A DNA stretch of 64,000 nt from Pseudoscleropodium purum (GCA_963969395.1 OZ017805.1:7192001-7256000); one strand, 5' to 3'. Shown: positions 44,546 to 58,617, counted from the first letter of the stretch. Made by a program: numbers and translations. The notes: generated by a model not told the origin, from the letters alone.

Positions 44546-46757
44546 CAAAATAGCAACCATGAGTAGAGGACTATGGAACTATTAATATTGTCTTTATTGT
44601 CTTCCAATCATTATCATTTTCTAAATCAAATTATGTACAAAAAAAATAGTGGGTCAAAAAATAGTATAAAAAACATATCTTTCCATTTTTTCTTCCAAAA
44701 AATTTCATTTCTAAATGTAGAAGATTACAAATGAATTCAAACAACACTTAAAAAAAAATTTCATCAAGGCCCTCCTATTCTTTTTGCAATCATGCTAGTT
44801 TACTAAGTCTAAATCATTGCTACTAAAGAAGAGCTGACAAAAACAAAATTTATAAAACATAATTATAAATATAGCTTTAAATTTTCTAGTTCTAGTTTTA
44901 GAATTGAAAAAAAGAGCATGAATTTCATGTGTTATTGCTTTCTAAATATTTTTAGAATTTACAACTAGTATGTAAAATTTTTGACCTTTGTCTAATACAT
45001 CTTATGATTTTTGTCTTGAAGACGTATTTCACAATTGGAAAGGAGTGGTTTGTTTGAAATAAAGGATTTGGTATTAAAATTAGGGAAAAAAAATTGTTTG
45101 CTCATGAATTCATATTTAGTCTTCGATTTGTTCATAAATGCTTTCTGTTCATTATATGTAACAACTTCTACATATATGTTTTTGAGCTCTATATACTTCA
45201 TCGCATTTCTTTTGGGCTTTAAGATGTATAAAGCACAAGAAATTGTTGATTTTGAAAAAAAAATTGGATAATAAAATGATTAATAGGTGGCATGAATTTC
45301 ATTTGTTCATTCATCTTAAATTTTTTTATAATTTAATCCTTCAACATATTTTTTTTCTCTTTGTCTACTAATTTTCATGATTAGAAGGCTTTCATGGTTA
45401 GAAGGCTTTAATGAACATATATAAAGTACAAAAAGAGCCTTATTTCCAAGCAAAATAGGTTTTGGAATTCTTATGGTTTGAATTTGCTTATGTCTTTTGA
45501 ATACTTAAGATTATTTCCTAAATCTTCTATTTTCTTTTCTACTATGTCATATAATGTGCATTTAAAGAAAATTGTGCAAGCAAAATGCAATTTGAATAGT
45601 GAAGTGTTTATGGGTAGAGAATACTCCAAGAATGGTATCTTCATTTCTTTAAGTCAAAAGTTGAAGTTGATGGATGTAATTCCAAGTGTTTAGCACATAG
45701 GATGAATAAAAATCTTTGATGCATAATTTTTTTAGTAACTAAAAGGAAGAAGTGAACATGAATAGTGAAGAACATTGACCAAAAATTGTTGTTGTTAATA
45801 AGAGCCAAAGTTAATGGAACTGCCAAATGAATGGTAATTACACTCAAAAGTTCTAATTGTTTCCAATTAATATGATTGTTGACAAATTTTAACTCTTTAA
45901 TTTCTCTCTTTTTAAAACATACAACTAACGTGAACTCTAAATTTAGCATGGATGTAGTGCTTGTACTAAGGAAAAATCAATTCATAAAATTCATAGAATC
46001 AAATGTAAATGGGCAAAAGAAGTTTTAAGTATAAAGTTCTTTATATTTAGACTTTTAATGGATATGAATTTTATACTCCTTAATTTTGGTGTATAAACAA
46101 AAATTATATTGTCAATTAAAAATAGCCTACATCCATTTGTTGAAGAAAGCAAGTAAAGTGCTATATTTACAACACTTAGAACCATTTTAGGATTTTCAAA
46201 ATTTTCAAAAGTAAATAATTATGCATCACATTTTTTTGTTCATACAACATTCTAGAAACATTTGGAACTTCATCCACCACCTTCGACTTCTTAAAAAAAC
46301 GAAGGTACCATTCTTTGAATATTGTCTACCAAAAATCACTTAACTAATAGAAATGCATTTCACCTATACTATTTTTTCATAAATGCACATTAAAGAACAT
46401 AGTACATAAAATTAGTGGATGTTTTAAATAATCTAAGCTACTCAAAAGACATAATCAAACATAATGCATCAGAAGTCAATATCATGAAATGTCCAAAACC
46501 AATTTCTTTGGAAATGAGCATTTTGTGTACATTATGCATATTAAAGCCCCAAACTATTAAAAGTATTTGAGAAAGGGACAAAAATTATGTGCAAGTTCTG
46601 AATTATTGAAACATTCAAGATTTATAAGCAAATTAAATTCATGCCACTTTTTTTCCATTACACAACCAAAATCACTTTTTTTTTAAGAGTCCATTTTTTC
46701 TACTTTATACATCCTAAAGCCTAAGTGTAATGACATTTATAAGAGAAAGAAAATTTA

Positions 46758-46760
<3 letters not shown>

Positions 46761-46800
<40 letters not shown>
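46761..46800. repeat. (TA)n microsatellite
   Basis: Uninterrupted alternating TA run of about 40 bp. Confidence 0.9.
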
Positions 46801-46804
<4 letters not shown>

Positions 46805-47229
46805 CAATTTGCAGATAATTTAGACATTATAAAGACATATGCAAATGAAACTCATGCTCAATTTTTTTATTTTAAAACCCAACCCAACTAATATACTAAA
46901 TAAGCCATGGTATGTACTTTAAACAACCTAAAGCAAAAAAGTTATGAGGTCTATTAAAAAAAGCAAAATATAGAACATTTAAACCTCATGAGGAAATGAA
47001 TCTCAAATTTTTATTTTACCACCAAACCCAAATTTTTATTTTTATTTTACCACCAAATCACAATTTTTCAAGCTTTCTTTATTAATACATATAAATTTTT
47101 GGATGAAAGGGTGTCTATTCTGAAACTTTTTCTTTACATTAAAATAAATTACGTTTCATTTCATTCCATTTAAATATCAAAATACTTGAAGCATAAACCG
47201 TAAACCTTAAAAAATTAAACAAACCTTGT

Positions 47230-47264
47230 ACCCTAAACCCTAAACCCTAAATCCTAAACCCTAG
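47230..47264. repeat. Interstitial telomere-like repeat
   Basis: About five units of CCCTAAA, one with CCTAAAT variation; the plant TTTAGGG type. A similar short run is at 55005-55031. Confidence 0.7.
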
Positions 47265-48300
47265 GTGTGTGAAAAAACTTTATTGTTTATCCTTTACTGT
47301 GAACATCTATTATAAAGCATTGAAGCATATTTCGTATTGGAATGCTTCTACTTTAGTTCTATGAAGATTCTTTTCAAGGAAGCTGCTAACAGTTCTAATC
47401 TTAATTCTTTAGGTCCTAAAATTGGACAATACATGGTTGTCCTCATAAATTCCTAAAAAGCTACAAAAGTGCCAAAAAGTTGTAGTGATTCAAGTCTAAA
47501 ACTAGTTCTACTCTCAATTACAAAATGCCCACTAGATAAGAAAATTGTGAAGCATAGCAAACTACCTAGTAACCTCTAATATGTTATGCAATACTTTCGG
47601 GGAATTTTGCTTATAATTGAATTGTAAATGGAATAAAGTAGAATGAGTTATTCCTCAATTTTATCAAATTACATTTACTTTAGCCATTTTGTAGGAAAAT
47701 AGACTCCTAATCAAGGAATTTGGCAAGTTTTCCGAGATCTAAATTCCATTGCATTAATGAATATAGTGGATTTTCCTTATTAAAAGAGATTTTTGTTCCA
47801 AAATATCTTGCAATTTGTGACAGAAGCCGTTTGAATTGACCTAAATTCCTTCCCGCCAAACTTATCCCACGTTTGTAAGGCACACTATTTCTTGCCGGGC
47901 GAAGTTAGTGTCCCCATTTTCTCTTCTTCATTTGTATTCACTGTGTTTTGCATTTGGTTGCTATAGACATTGTAAATGCGCGTGCGGAAGTTGTATCACT
48001 AGAGCATAGTGTCGGCTACTCTTGTAAATACATTGCGGTCAATTAGCAAAGGTGGATATCCGACTGATAGGAGTTTTCATTTGTGATGATTCATATTTTT
48101 GTACATTTGTTTTCAAATTGAAGTTGTTTCCTATATCATGTGTGCGTTTATGAATGATTAGAAGCATTAATTTTTTATTTCTATATCTCACAAAGAGAAA
48201 TACATTTATATAATGTATAGGTTCCAAATATGCGTCCTGCAAAACTACGACTATCTACAATAGTAGAGACAAAACATGGATGCAAATCGTGGAAGTAGGT

Positions 48301-51300
48301 TCAACTTAAATTGAGTTGAATTGGAGGTATTGAAGTTCATTTGGAACAACCTAGAGACCCTACTAGTTCATTTGGTATCGTTACAATCACAACATGAGCT
48401 GATTGAGCCTCACTTTTTTCCATTTCAAGAGCAAATACAACCACTCACTACTCCAACTTCGTGGCTGTTGTGGGGGGATTGCAAGACTCTTTCTACACTT
48501 GCCCCTCACTATCTATAGAACCATGCAACGGTGTTGGAAGGAATTGTAGCCAAGATTGGGAGGGTGATGGAGAGATTGCTTGAATTAGATGAGGCTGCAA
48601 TTGCACATATACATCTTTTGTGACTTTCTCCATCATGACAAGGAATTTTTTGTTCATCTACCTATCTATTTTATCTTGGACAAACTCCTTCTTTGCTCTT
48701 TCATCAAAAAGCAACTTGAGAAGTTGTTCCATCTTTGCATCTTAGATGAGGGAGGATCCTCTCTTCTTTGCTTCTTTGCAATCCTTCTATCAGAGCATAG
48801 AGTAAGACTAGGTGCCTCTTTTGCCAAAGTTGACAATTCCTTGACCCCACTCCCTTGAATAGGGTCTCCGAGGTCAATGGGGGTTTCAATCGTATTAGCA
48901 AAGTGTTATGAATGGTATTCCACCATACCTCAACACCCTTAGCACCTTAAGAAGACAAGTCAAGGTTATCCTCCTCTTCCTACTGGTCCTCTTCCTTATC
49001 ATGATCCTTTGGCATGGTAACAGCCTTCTTCTTCCCCTTCTTTGATGTTGAGGCTTCTCAATCAAGAGTGGATGCATCCTTCTTTCCTCTCTTTGTAAGA
49101 AGTCGTTTATTCATGAAGTAGTTGGATTCAAGGAAGTCTTCATTGTCCATATTTTCCAACAACACTACTAGGTTATGGAATTTGTCATGATGTTCTTCAT
49201 CGGCAATGCTGAAATAATTCAGACCGATCATTTGCATATGAAATGCTCTCATGGGTTAGTTTTTCAATTTCATATACTCCAACCACATTCACATTCTAGT
49301 TGAGTTGACTTGAATAAAACCACCCACTCTCCTATTAATGACATGCAAATCACGTCTACTCAAATTCAATAGAACCATCTATAAGGATCATACTAAAATT
49401 TAACTCACATCGACTTAAATTGAGTTCTAGAATCTTATCCAAGCAACATAGACTATTTTTCCGCCTACAAAGATTGACAACATGTTCTACTTCGTAATGC
49501 AAAACAACTATAGAACTTAGAGATAGAACTCCATGCGGGGTTTAGAGGAGTAGAACCTATACTCTAGCTCATTCTAAATACCCAGCTTTGTCTACTTTGC
49601 GCTTTCGACGACCTCGAAGTCTTTGGGAATTGTCCTTGACTTAGGTTGGAATACTCGTTTGATCAGAAAGATCAAATGCACATTCGCTTTCGCTTTACTA
49701 AAATTAAAGGGCACATCTCCCAAACGTTTCACAAAAGTAGGCTTGTAGATTGAATACTGCGACATATAAGTTTGGCCAAAAACTCCTATCCAAATTTCAG
49801 CCTGAACATCATCATCAACATTTTCATCCACAATAATCCATAGCCATGCCTCTAGATCCGTCAATGCTAATCACCCAACTTCTTCAGGTTGTTGACGAAA
49901 TTGGTATAATAGGGAGACTTGGGTGGGGTTGTATCCTTGTTAATAACACCCAAGATATTCCAAAAGTCAATAATCGCAAGCTTCAAAGTGGCATTCTTAG
50001 ATTCATCCTAGTCGCATGTTCCCTAGTCAGAAATTTTGTCCCCTTCCACTTCATACGGCCTCAAAAATAGGTTTGCTGTGGGCTTTTTGTACAATCCCTT
50101 GCTCTTTAAAAAACCCTTAAAGAATTCCGCAACATAAGTAGATAATTCTCGGCAAGTCTTGTTCTTGGACAATAGCTTCTTCGCTATAGAGAAGAAGTCC
50201 ACCATTGGCACAAAAGTAAGGAGTTGCTTGGTGGCATTCATGATGTTGTATTTTCTCTTAAGGTCCTTCCAAGCACTCTTTTGATAGTTGCTGTTGTTGT
50301 CGAAGAATTTCAAGTTGCAGTTTGCGAAGTAGAGATACTTCTCTATGGCTTGCATGCATTTGGTTTGCTCTAGCCAGTCTTTTGTGCTCATACAATTGAC
50401 ATGGACTCTGGAAATCTTCTTCATAGTCACTTTTGGACGAGCATGCTTTCAATTTGGCGTTTTGTTCAGAAGATGTAATGCCAATCTCCTCAGACCATCC
50501 TTAGAGGTATTTCCAAGTCACTTAAGGAACTCACACGAGAAGACGCCATCTTTTTCCGCCTCCCAATTCTTTGAATCATTAAAGGGCAACATTGTTCCGA
50601 GATTGATCAACAACCCCTATGAATTGCTGGGTATGACCTCCTTCCACACACCATACACCTCATCGGAAGTAGTGATGAGCTTGATCTCGTTGTAGATGGA
50701 TATAGCCACGATGTTCTTCTTATTCAATGTGCCCTAGTACTTCTTGACATTGATCATTGCGAATGACAATTTTATGGCATCATAAAACTCTTGCAATATT
50801 TTTGAGCAAACACACAATAAGTATTGTACATATCATTTAAGTCAATTTGAATTGAAATAATATCATCTACATTACACTTCAAATCAAAATAAATAAACAC
50901 AATTTAAGTTGACTTGAGTTGAATGGAAATACTTGCCAACCACTTTTGATTCATTATCATGTCCTTTGGCATCAAGGGTTTAGGCTATATGACCTTTTCA
51001 AGTTCGTTTGGTCCTTTTGGGAGGGGAGGCCTATTCAAGTTTATCCAAACATTTCTGGCACTGATAATGTTTGTCGCCCAGGTCAGCATGGAGTTGCTGA
51101 GGTGGTTTACTCGATCGTAGTATGTAGAAATCTTGCGAATAATTTTGTTGTCAAGATTCCAAACAATGTAGCAATCCCAATCCTTGAACTTTACAACTTT
51201 TTTCTTTATCCTAACTATTTTTTGCATCCTCTTAGATGCCTCTACACTGTATTGCTTATTTACCATAAAAAATTTCCTATCCTTAACATCACCAAATGAC

Positions 51301-52828
51301 TTAGGCATGAATATGTGGTTATGCGACATAATACATAGCGTGTACTTTTTGTTGGGGTCAGGCATTTCCGGCAAAAAATTGACGGAGCTAATCACCAAAG
51401 CCTTTGTTGCATCGTCTATAGCGGCTTTTCTACAACTCTGAGGAACTTGTTTTCATCTTACTTCTCCCTATGATTGCAGTCTCAATGGCAAGAGATCCGT
51501 GACTTCCTCCCGCCCTAGTGTATACCTTTAAAATAGATAGAGGTGCCATATTTTTTGCCTTCTCTAGATTCTTTTGCATGTCAATTGTTGTCAAAGTCTT
51601 TCAATACATTGTTCAACCTTGACATGAGTGTTTTTGGTGGAAGGGCACCCCTTTCCTTGGACATCGATCTTTTCTCATTCACATGATTGATGATGTTTCG
51701 TTGAAGCCCAATGTAATTTGTATCTTCAAGGCTTCTGATGGTTGTTGCGATTGAGAATGTCAATGAGGATGGTACCACATACGAGAAAATATACTTTTCA
51801 CTCAGCTCAATGTTCGTGGTGTTGCAAAAGATGATGAGCATTTTTTTGGGCCCTACGCTCACTTTAGTCACTTTCTTATACATGGAAATTAAAAGATTCA
51901 TCTAACAGTTCTTCTACTTTATTACAAAGTTTAGATGCCTAAAAGCTATAGTAAGGGAGATACTCCAAAACTCTACATTATGCAGTTCATTTCATGTCCA
52001 GCATTCATTGAGAACTAGTTCATCACCGTAGTCATCTAGGTTCTCATCTATCTTGATGAGGAACCTCTTATAGTGAACATGGAATTGTTTCTTCTAGTCC
52101 TCTATTTTTGCATAATGATAGGTAATGCAATTAGAACATCAATTTTTTTGATCTTAGTAGCTCTAGTGGTATGTATGTTTGGATTTAGTAGTTCAACTCA
52201 ACTCAAGTTGAGTATATGAGTAAATATAATGAAGAATTTGTAGGCACTTACCACAAACTACATCATAGAGTTCCTCATTCAAGTTGAGTTGACTTGAGTA
52301 ATGTTGGTCAGCATTTTGTAGTGTATAGACATTTGAGTCTTTCAAAACTTTTTGTTTACAACTTCTCGTGGATTGCATTTATGTGTTTTCTAGTTGATAT
52401 TTCTGAGATGGATTTCTACTCAAGTCGATTTGACTTGAATAATGGAACAAAGGTAATTTGTAAGATCTAGATCCTAAGGTAGTTGGTAGATTTTTTTATG
52501 TGAATTGAGTATGATATTTGGTTTAGAAGTGAGAACCTATGCAATTCTATGTACGAAGTCAGGAGGTATTTAACTCGACTTGAGTTGAATATATTGCTTT
52601 CAACTTGGAAGTAAGCTTGCACTTTTTTTAATATTGACAAAACTAGACAAGGGATATTCAACTCAAATTGAGTTGAATGGAGATGTTTAATATGTTGGGA
52701 CATGACATATGATTTGCATCAACTTATTGCTAGTTTTTATCTAAATCTACTATTTCTTGAAGAGGTCAAGCTCTTCTTGTTCACAATTTCTAGGATTTGG
52801 GGCTAATTCAACTTGATATGAGTTGAAT
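48301..52828. repeat. Dispersed roughly 20-bp palindrome family
   Basis: At least ten imperfect copies of a palindrome close to TCAACTCAAATTGAGTTGA. Positions: 48301-48320, 49296-49315, 49410-49429, 50833-50856, 50903-50924, 52192-52214, 52278-52299, 52416-52440, 52571-52590, 52657-52677 and 52806-52828. I see none of comparable quality elsewhere in the window. Confidence 0.6.
48580..52378 (-). pseudogene. Unidentified decayed multi-exon gene
   Basis: Several long minus-strand coding blocks follow one another. 52378-52252 is followed by a GTAAGT donor; then come 51901-51581, 51398-50985 and about 50803-50023. The last has a long open stretch with a few stops and contains WKDLKRKYNIMNATKQL and FFKGFLKSKGLYKKP. 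They are followed by 49864-49592 (WIGVFGQTYMSQYSIYKP) and 49252 to about 48600 (a Lys/Glu-rich tail with SKKGKKKA, KMQRW). The shared orientation, the splice-like junction and the low stop density suggest one old gene of roughly 800-900 codons. I recognise no domain. It may be cargo of an unseen element. Confidence 0.4.
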
Positions 52829-55800
52829 TTATTGATGTACTACGGATTTAGCAAGTTGTTGGGGTCCAAATAAGGGTCATATTAAGTTTAATTGAGATTA
52901 ACTAGATAAGACTTAGACTCTCATGGTTTAGGTAGGTTGTCTTGCTTGACAAACTCAAAACTGGTGATGCCAAACTATTTGTTTTGGGAAGTAGAGTTTA
53001 AATCATGCATTCTGAAATCTGTTATATTTCTATAAATGTCTACAATATCTATTCTAAACAGGTCATGAAATATCCTCAAACAAAACAAAGAAAACTAATT
53101 TGAACATATCCAACTTCAAATCCTCTTTTGACATAAAAAAGCCTAAAGATCCTGCAATACAATTTCAAATGCATTGAGGTTTCAATCTGAAATTCAAAAC
53201 TTTAATATTATAAGAAGAAGAAACTATAAACATTAACAACCCTAGCTAAGCAAAAAAATGACCAATCCAAAAAGTATATGGAAACAACAAACACAAAATT
53301 TTCACTTTGAAATTCACATTCTAAATTGACAAAAAAACAAAAACAAACCCTAAAGCCAAACTAAGCACAAGAAATTCTAAACAAAAATATCTACAAATAC
53401 AACTTGACTAGAAATTTCTAAACACAAAATTGAAGCGTTTTTAAACCCTAAACTAATAGAAGAATTCAATTTTGAAAATGGCAAACATTTAACCACTCAG
53501 ACTAGTAGACATTCAACCATAAAAATGTAGCTTGAAAATTTAGGATCGAGCTTATTTGCGCTCAAAATTGAAAAAGCTACAACTGTCCCGAGCTAAGCAG
53601 CACTCTATGTAGCTCTCTTCACAACACCAAAATTGTAGCACCAAAATCTTGAGTGATTCCCCTCAAAACACCAAAATCAAAGCATTAATCTAGAATTTGA
53701 GCTAAGTGGCATTCTTTGTGGCTCTCCTCACCAACTTAGCACTCCTCATTCCTCGCTTCTCTCAAAATTGAAGCACTCCTCCAAAATGAACAGCACTCTT
53801 CAAAAAAATCATGAGTGCCTTTCCTCCCCAAATTGGCACTCTTCAAATGAATCAACGCTCCTCCAAAATCTTAAGCAGCTCCCCTCTCCAAATCAGCACT
53901 CCTTGCTCCTCCCAAAATCAGCACTCTTTAAATGAAAATAATAGATCCCCAATCCAAGTTACACTAATTTCACCCTCACAAACCTTGACACTCCAAGGTG
54001 AACACCCAGAACTACCACTACAAAGCTAGAACTAAAAAAACTTGATTAGACAAACGCAAAGAATCAAAATAGGAGATAAAAAAACAAAGTTTATACTGAT
54101 TCTACTTGAAACCACAACACTCCAAATCCTCACACTCCAAAGCGCACACTTAGAACTACCTAAACAAAGTCAACATTCAAAACAATAAATTAGAAAGCAT
54201 AGGAGAAAAACATCCCCAACTTAAACACCGAGTGCTAAATGGGAATTTCGAAACGCAAACATCATGAACAAGTAGAAAGAGAAGACTCTTGGACCTCCTG
54301 CCAAGCCACCATTTGCAGTTGAGCCTCCATGCTAAAGCTGATCCCTAGACCTCCTGCCCACCAAGCCTACTAGTACCCTTCTGAACCTGAATGGTAGTTG
54401 TCCGAATCAAAAACCAAAGTTCACATCCAATTATTATAAGTGTGTAAGCATGAATTTCATGATATTACTAGTTTGTAGGTGTTTAGTGTCTTCAATTGAT
54501 TAAAAGTTAAGCGATTATTTAAGGTAGAACCACTTATATCCAATCATTTAAGCAATTAACAAAACACAACACAATAAGGAGTATGAGGTAATGCATATTT
54601 TTCCCTTGTAGTAACATAAAGAATATAGAAACTCCAATTTTTCTATGATTTTATTGTCAAAATCGAAATTACTATGTCTTCTAGAAGGTTAAAGGTCTTG
54701 AATTGGAATAGAAGTACTTTCATAATAAAAGCAAGAAAAAAAGGAAAGGAAATGATTCCATTCAAAAAATGGTGAGGGCGGATATAGAAGTACTTTATTA
54801 ATTAATGCCAAGAATAAATGTTATTGATTTAAAATAGAAGACTAATGCCAAAAAAAAGAGAAATTGAGTGATGCAAGCTTTTTGTAAGCATGTCAATTGA
54901 TTTTAGGGTGCCCGTTTTTTTTAGAAGAGTATTAAATCTAGTGCAATAAATTTTATTTGAGCATGATTATAGATTTTAATTGCAAATTATAGTAATTGAC
55001 CCTTGATCCTAAATCCTAAACCCTAAAAACCTAGCCCTTGAGTTTGTTTTGAGGGGAGTGTCAAAGTTGAGATGGAAAGGTATAACTAACCAAAGCAAAA
55101 AAAATGGTAAAGGTAAATGGGGATCATTTAGTTGGAATGGAAATAAGTTGATAACCTTACAAAAAATGGTAACCAATTTTTTAAATGAAATGTAAAGAGA
55201 ATTGAAACACTCCATATTAATAATACAAATTATCATTAGATTGGATTTAGGAAAGTATAATACCAACTGAAGCAAAAAAAATGAGAGAAGAAGTGACTAC
55301 ACAAAAAAACAGTCATTGAGATGTAATAGAAATACTTCACTAATGTCATTGAATTGGAATAAAAAAACTTTCTCAATAAATACCTCAAAAGAATAGCAAG
55401 AAATTTATTGTTAAATTGAGATGGAGGTAAATCAAAGCTTATTTCTAAGAAAAAATAAGACATGAAAAGCTAAATGGATCTACCAAAAAATGATTCATTA
55501 ATATTAAATGCAAGAGAATAGAAAACTGCACCATGGTGTAGAAAATAAACCCTAAACTAAAGTTGTAATAGCATGGCTACCTATTCACGACCAACATGGC
55601 TTAGAGAATGGAGTAGCCTTTAACCGGCCCCTTTTAGGTTCCCTTTAGTTGGGGACGCCCATCACTCATTCATAGCAAAAGTTCATGGTCAGAAGTCAAA
55701 GACATGAGTACGCTCCAAGTTGGTAAACTTTAAGAACATTAAATGAAACCATAAAGGGCTTGAAGTGTGCTTGAGATAGTCCTCAAGCATAGGTAGAATA

Positions 55801-56359
55801 CATCCTTCCTATTTTAATTGCCTCGGAATAAAAACAATCTAAAAAATCTAAATCACTTTTCAAAATTTAAAATATAATTGAAATTGCTTGAGGTGTGCTT
55901 CATGTCTATTATAAGCTCACCTTAAGCAAATTTCTAGTATTAAGATTTCTTTCAATTAAAATTTTTTTAATTTGGAGTTTATGGGTTTTAGAATTAAAAT
56001 GAAGTCATAAAGTGCTTGAAGTGTACTTCTGTTGGGATTGACGTTTACTTCAAGCATACCTCAAGTACATTCTTACAATTCTTGTTGTCTTTGAATTTAT
56101 AAAGAACGACAATGTAATTTGTTTCAGTTTCCGTTTGAAGTGGTGAAAAATAAAGTGACCTATAGATGAACTTTAACTTTATTTGAAGGGATTTTTGTTT
56201 ATTTTCTAAGGTAATTATATGAATTCATAATTTCATTTCATTCATGGACATTTTCAATCCACTTCTATGTGAAATTAATATTTAATATTTAAGATTTAAG
56301 GTTAAAAAAATTTTAAAAATTAAAAAATTAAAAAAAAAAAATATATGTATATATATATA
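52829..56359. other. AT-rich region with low-complexity and short repeats
   Basis: No convincing gene. Contains an imperfect array of AGCACTCCTCCAAAAT-like units (about 53580-53950), a pair of related ACACTCCAAA...AACTAC segments near 53990 and 54130, and three related segments with GCTTGAAGTGTGCTT (near 55760, 55885 and 56015), each followed by its partial reverse complement. Confidence 0.45.
53580..53950. repeat. Low-complexity array of AGCACTCCTC-type units
   Basis: Repeated AGCACTCCT/CTCCAAAAT motifs at irregular spacing; the ORF through it is compositional. Confidence 0.5.
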
Positions 56360-56504
56360 TGTCGCATGCGCAGTCTAGGTATAAGTATCTTTACACACGA
56401 AAACATGATAAGATGATATAAATTATCATCCTTGGGAATTCTAGATGTTCTCCCAAACTTTAGTATCCGAATGATCTTTTTCTCCTCTTCCGATTACTTT
56501 CTTC
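56360..56504 (-). mobile_element. Fragment of a TG...CA element interrupted by copy 3
   Basis: Starts TGTCGCATGCGCAGTCTAGG and follows 33108-33252 of the older minus copy closely. It breaks after ACTTTCTTC, where composite copy 3 begins. The remainder should lie beyond the window's right edge, past copy 3. Confidence 0.7.
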
Positions 56505-56880
56505 CAGGGTTGATACGACGTCCGGACGCGGACGCTCTGTCCGCAGCGTCCGATGACATTTGTGGTCCTGGCGGACGCAGCGTCCGTCGGGACCGCCCCG
56601 TCCACCTATCACCTCGTTTGTCCGCCCCGCCCGTCCACCCCGTCCGCCCAGACAACCCTGTTTCCCCCAATCGCCCTACCCAAACTGCCCCACGGTCAAT
56701 CCCTTAATCTTTAAACAATTAAATGTTAAATGAAGTGCAATGGTTCGCGATTTGTCATTAAAACAATGTCTCTTATAAGTTGAAAGATTATAAAGTTTGA
56801 CCATGAGTCCATGATAGTCTTGAAACTATGAAAAAATTTCAATTCATTTTCAAAAGGCAAACTAAAAAAGTTTGTGACTT

Positions 56881-56884
<4 letters not shown>

Positions 56885-56927
<43 letters not shown>
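56885..56927. repeat. (TA)n microsatellite in copy 3
   Basis: About 21 TA units; the homologous site in copy 1 (about 4747-4760) has only about seven. A useful length marker distinguishing the copies. Confidence 0.85.
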
Positions 56928-57123
56928 TATTTAAAAAATCAAGATCAACACAAATACAAACATAATCAATATGGGCAAAATATATTGAATTTAATATAGA
57001 ATACCATACATTGTGCACATTTGGCTAATTGCACATATAATTTTTTTCATTCCAACTCTATATTTCTAAACTAATTTTTAATGCCTATATAACCTATTCA
57101 ACTACTACTTCTGCACTACCAAT

Positions 57124-58617
57124 CTAATATAAATGGCGGAAATGTTCATCTGGCATCGGCCAACGATATGTATTACAAAATTACGTAATCACATGGGCCA
57201 AACTAGTATTTTCATCATCAGTCTTCGAAGAAATGCGCTTCAAGTAAGCATAAAACACTTTTGCAAAGTCATGAAAGGCAAATTGTATCACACTAGGTGT
57301 TTCAAGTAGCAAGTTGAAATACGCCTCTGACATGTTGTTTCCATTCATCCGCCGAGCAATTTTTCGAATGGCATACTCTTCCGACTTACGTGAATACATC
57401 GAAATGACTTCCACATCTGCACCTGCTTTATGCAAATATGCAATACGTGGATGCACCCACCATCTCCTTTGCAAAGTCTGTTTCATCTCATCTGTTGATG
57501 TGAATGTGTACAAAGACTTCATTGACTGAGAAACTAAGGTGGTCATGCCCCAATCGCAAACTCCAATGTACACACGTGACTCATCCTCTGGAAAATGCAA
57601 CAAGATGTTGTCCGAAGAAAGATCATTGTGCAAATGTCCAGGAAGATGCACTATATACATTATATGCATAAACGCCTATGTCAACTCCGTGCGCTTCTTC
57701 CGATATCGTCCTAAACGGTGAGCTTTTACAACCTTTTCCTCGGTTGGATTTGTATACATCAAACGGATTTGAATGTTGTCTGGATAGTCCTTATCCATAT
57801 TCAACATTTGTCGAAGAGTTCCACCATTCCACCAATACGCATAACCTTCACACATCGTTCCGTACACCGCAGCAAACCGTATCACACCCGCGTGTGGAAT
57901 TCGAACAGCCATTGATTCGTTTTGATGTTTTAACTTTGCAAGATCGAGTCGAGTTTGGTGGTGAATGGATTTTTGTACTGGAAACTCCCAATAAGGAAGT
58001 ATTCCTGGACATCCTTCAATACGAACCTTTCGAATCGTTGCATATTCACCTCTCATCGTTCTATCATCAACAACAATCACGCGTGCTGTATCTGGAAGTG
58101 CTATGAGGTGGCGTTTGTTCCTTTCCGCTTCAGCAACTCCATCATTGCTTTTCCACCAACTAACTGAACCAACTCGATTGTGCTTTTTGGCGAATGGAGC
58201 ACATCGCCCCCTAAAGAAGTCCGCTTTCAGAATCACTTCTTCAAACTAGGCGTCATTGGGTCGATATTCCTTGCCATATTTAACCAAAATGACTTTGGAT
58301 TTTCACAAAGCGTCATGAACCTTGTTCTCCAAACATTTGGTGAAGTGCGTTTTATGCATTTCGTCATCCCACTTCGCCACATTCAATGCATCCAACAACA
58401 TCTGTGTCATGTCTACCTTGAATTTAGACATGCACTCCTCTTGATATCTGATGTACTTATTGTCTAAAGACAATGTTGTTTCCGATTCATAAAATTGAAT
58501 GATGCGCTCGATCATGAATTTCTTGCATTCTTCCGAAGGACTTTGGCGAGCTACCTCCAAGTTTGATGGTCCCTCTCCATGTTTTAGCTTCGCAACCTTC
58601 TTCTTCCCGTTCGGCAT
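57124..58617 (-). pseudogene. Gene A: protein kinase-like cargo gene, copy 3
   Basis: MPNGKKK start at 58617, and the same terminal codons as copy 1 at 57124. It has the same kinase motifs (HLHNDLSSDNILL, DWGMTT, WWNGGTLRQML) and the same three in-frame stops as copy 1. An additional TAA after AHVIT removes the last 17 or so residues. The shared stops place the inactivation before copies 1 and 3 separated. Confidence 0.7.

Larger units (their letters stand above)
44546..48300. other. AT-rich non-coding region
   Basis: Long AT-rich stretch with only short chance ORFs. Contains a (TA)20 tract at 46761-46800 and a telomere-like run at 47230-47264. No gene recognised. Confidence 0.5.

Noticed and set aside
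44792..45949. Small ORFs at 44992-45201, 45035-45271, 45478-45693 and 45641-45949
   Set aside because: AT-rich, overlapping on opposite strands, with no motif or conservation to support them.
48321..48858. Plus-strand gene in the 48.3-48.9 kb region
   Set aside because: Short ORFs with intervening stops overlap better minus-strand coding blocks; undecided but not supportable as a gene.
53811..54029. 72-codon Ser/Pro/Gln-rich ORF
   Set aside because: Arises from the imperfect AGCACTCCTC-type repeat array; no start context or homologue visible.
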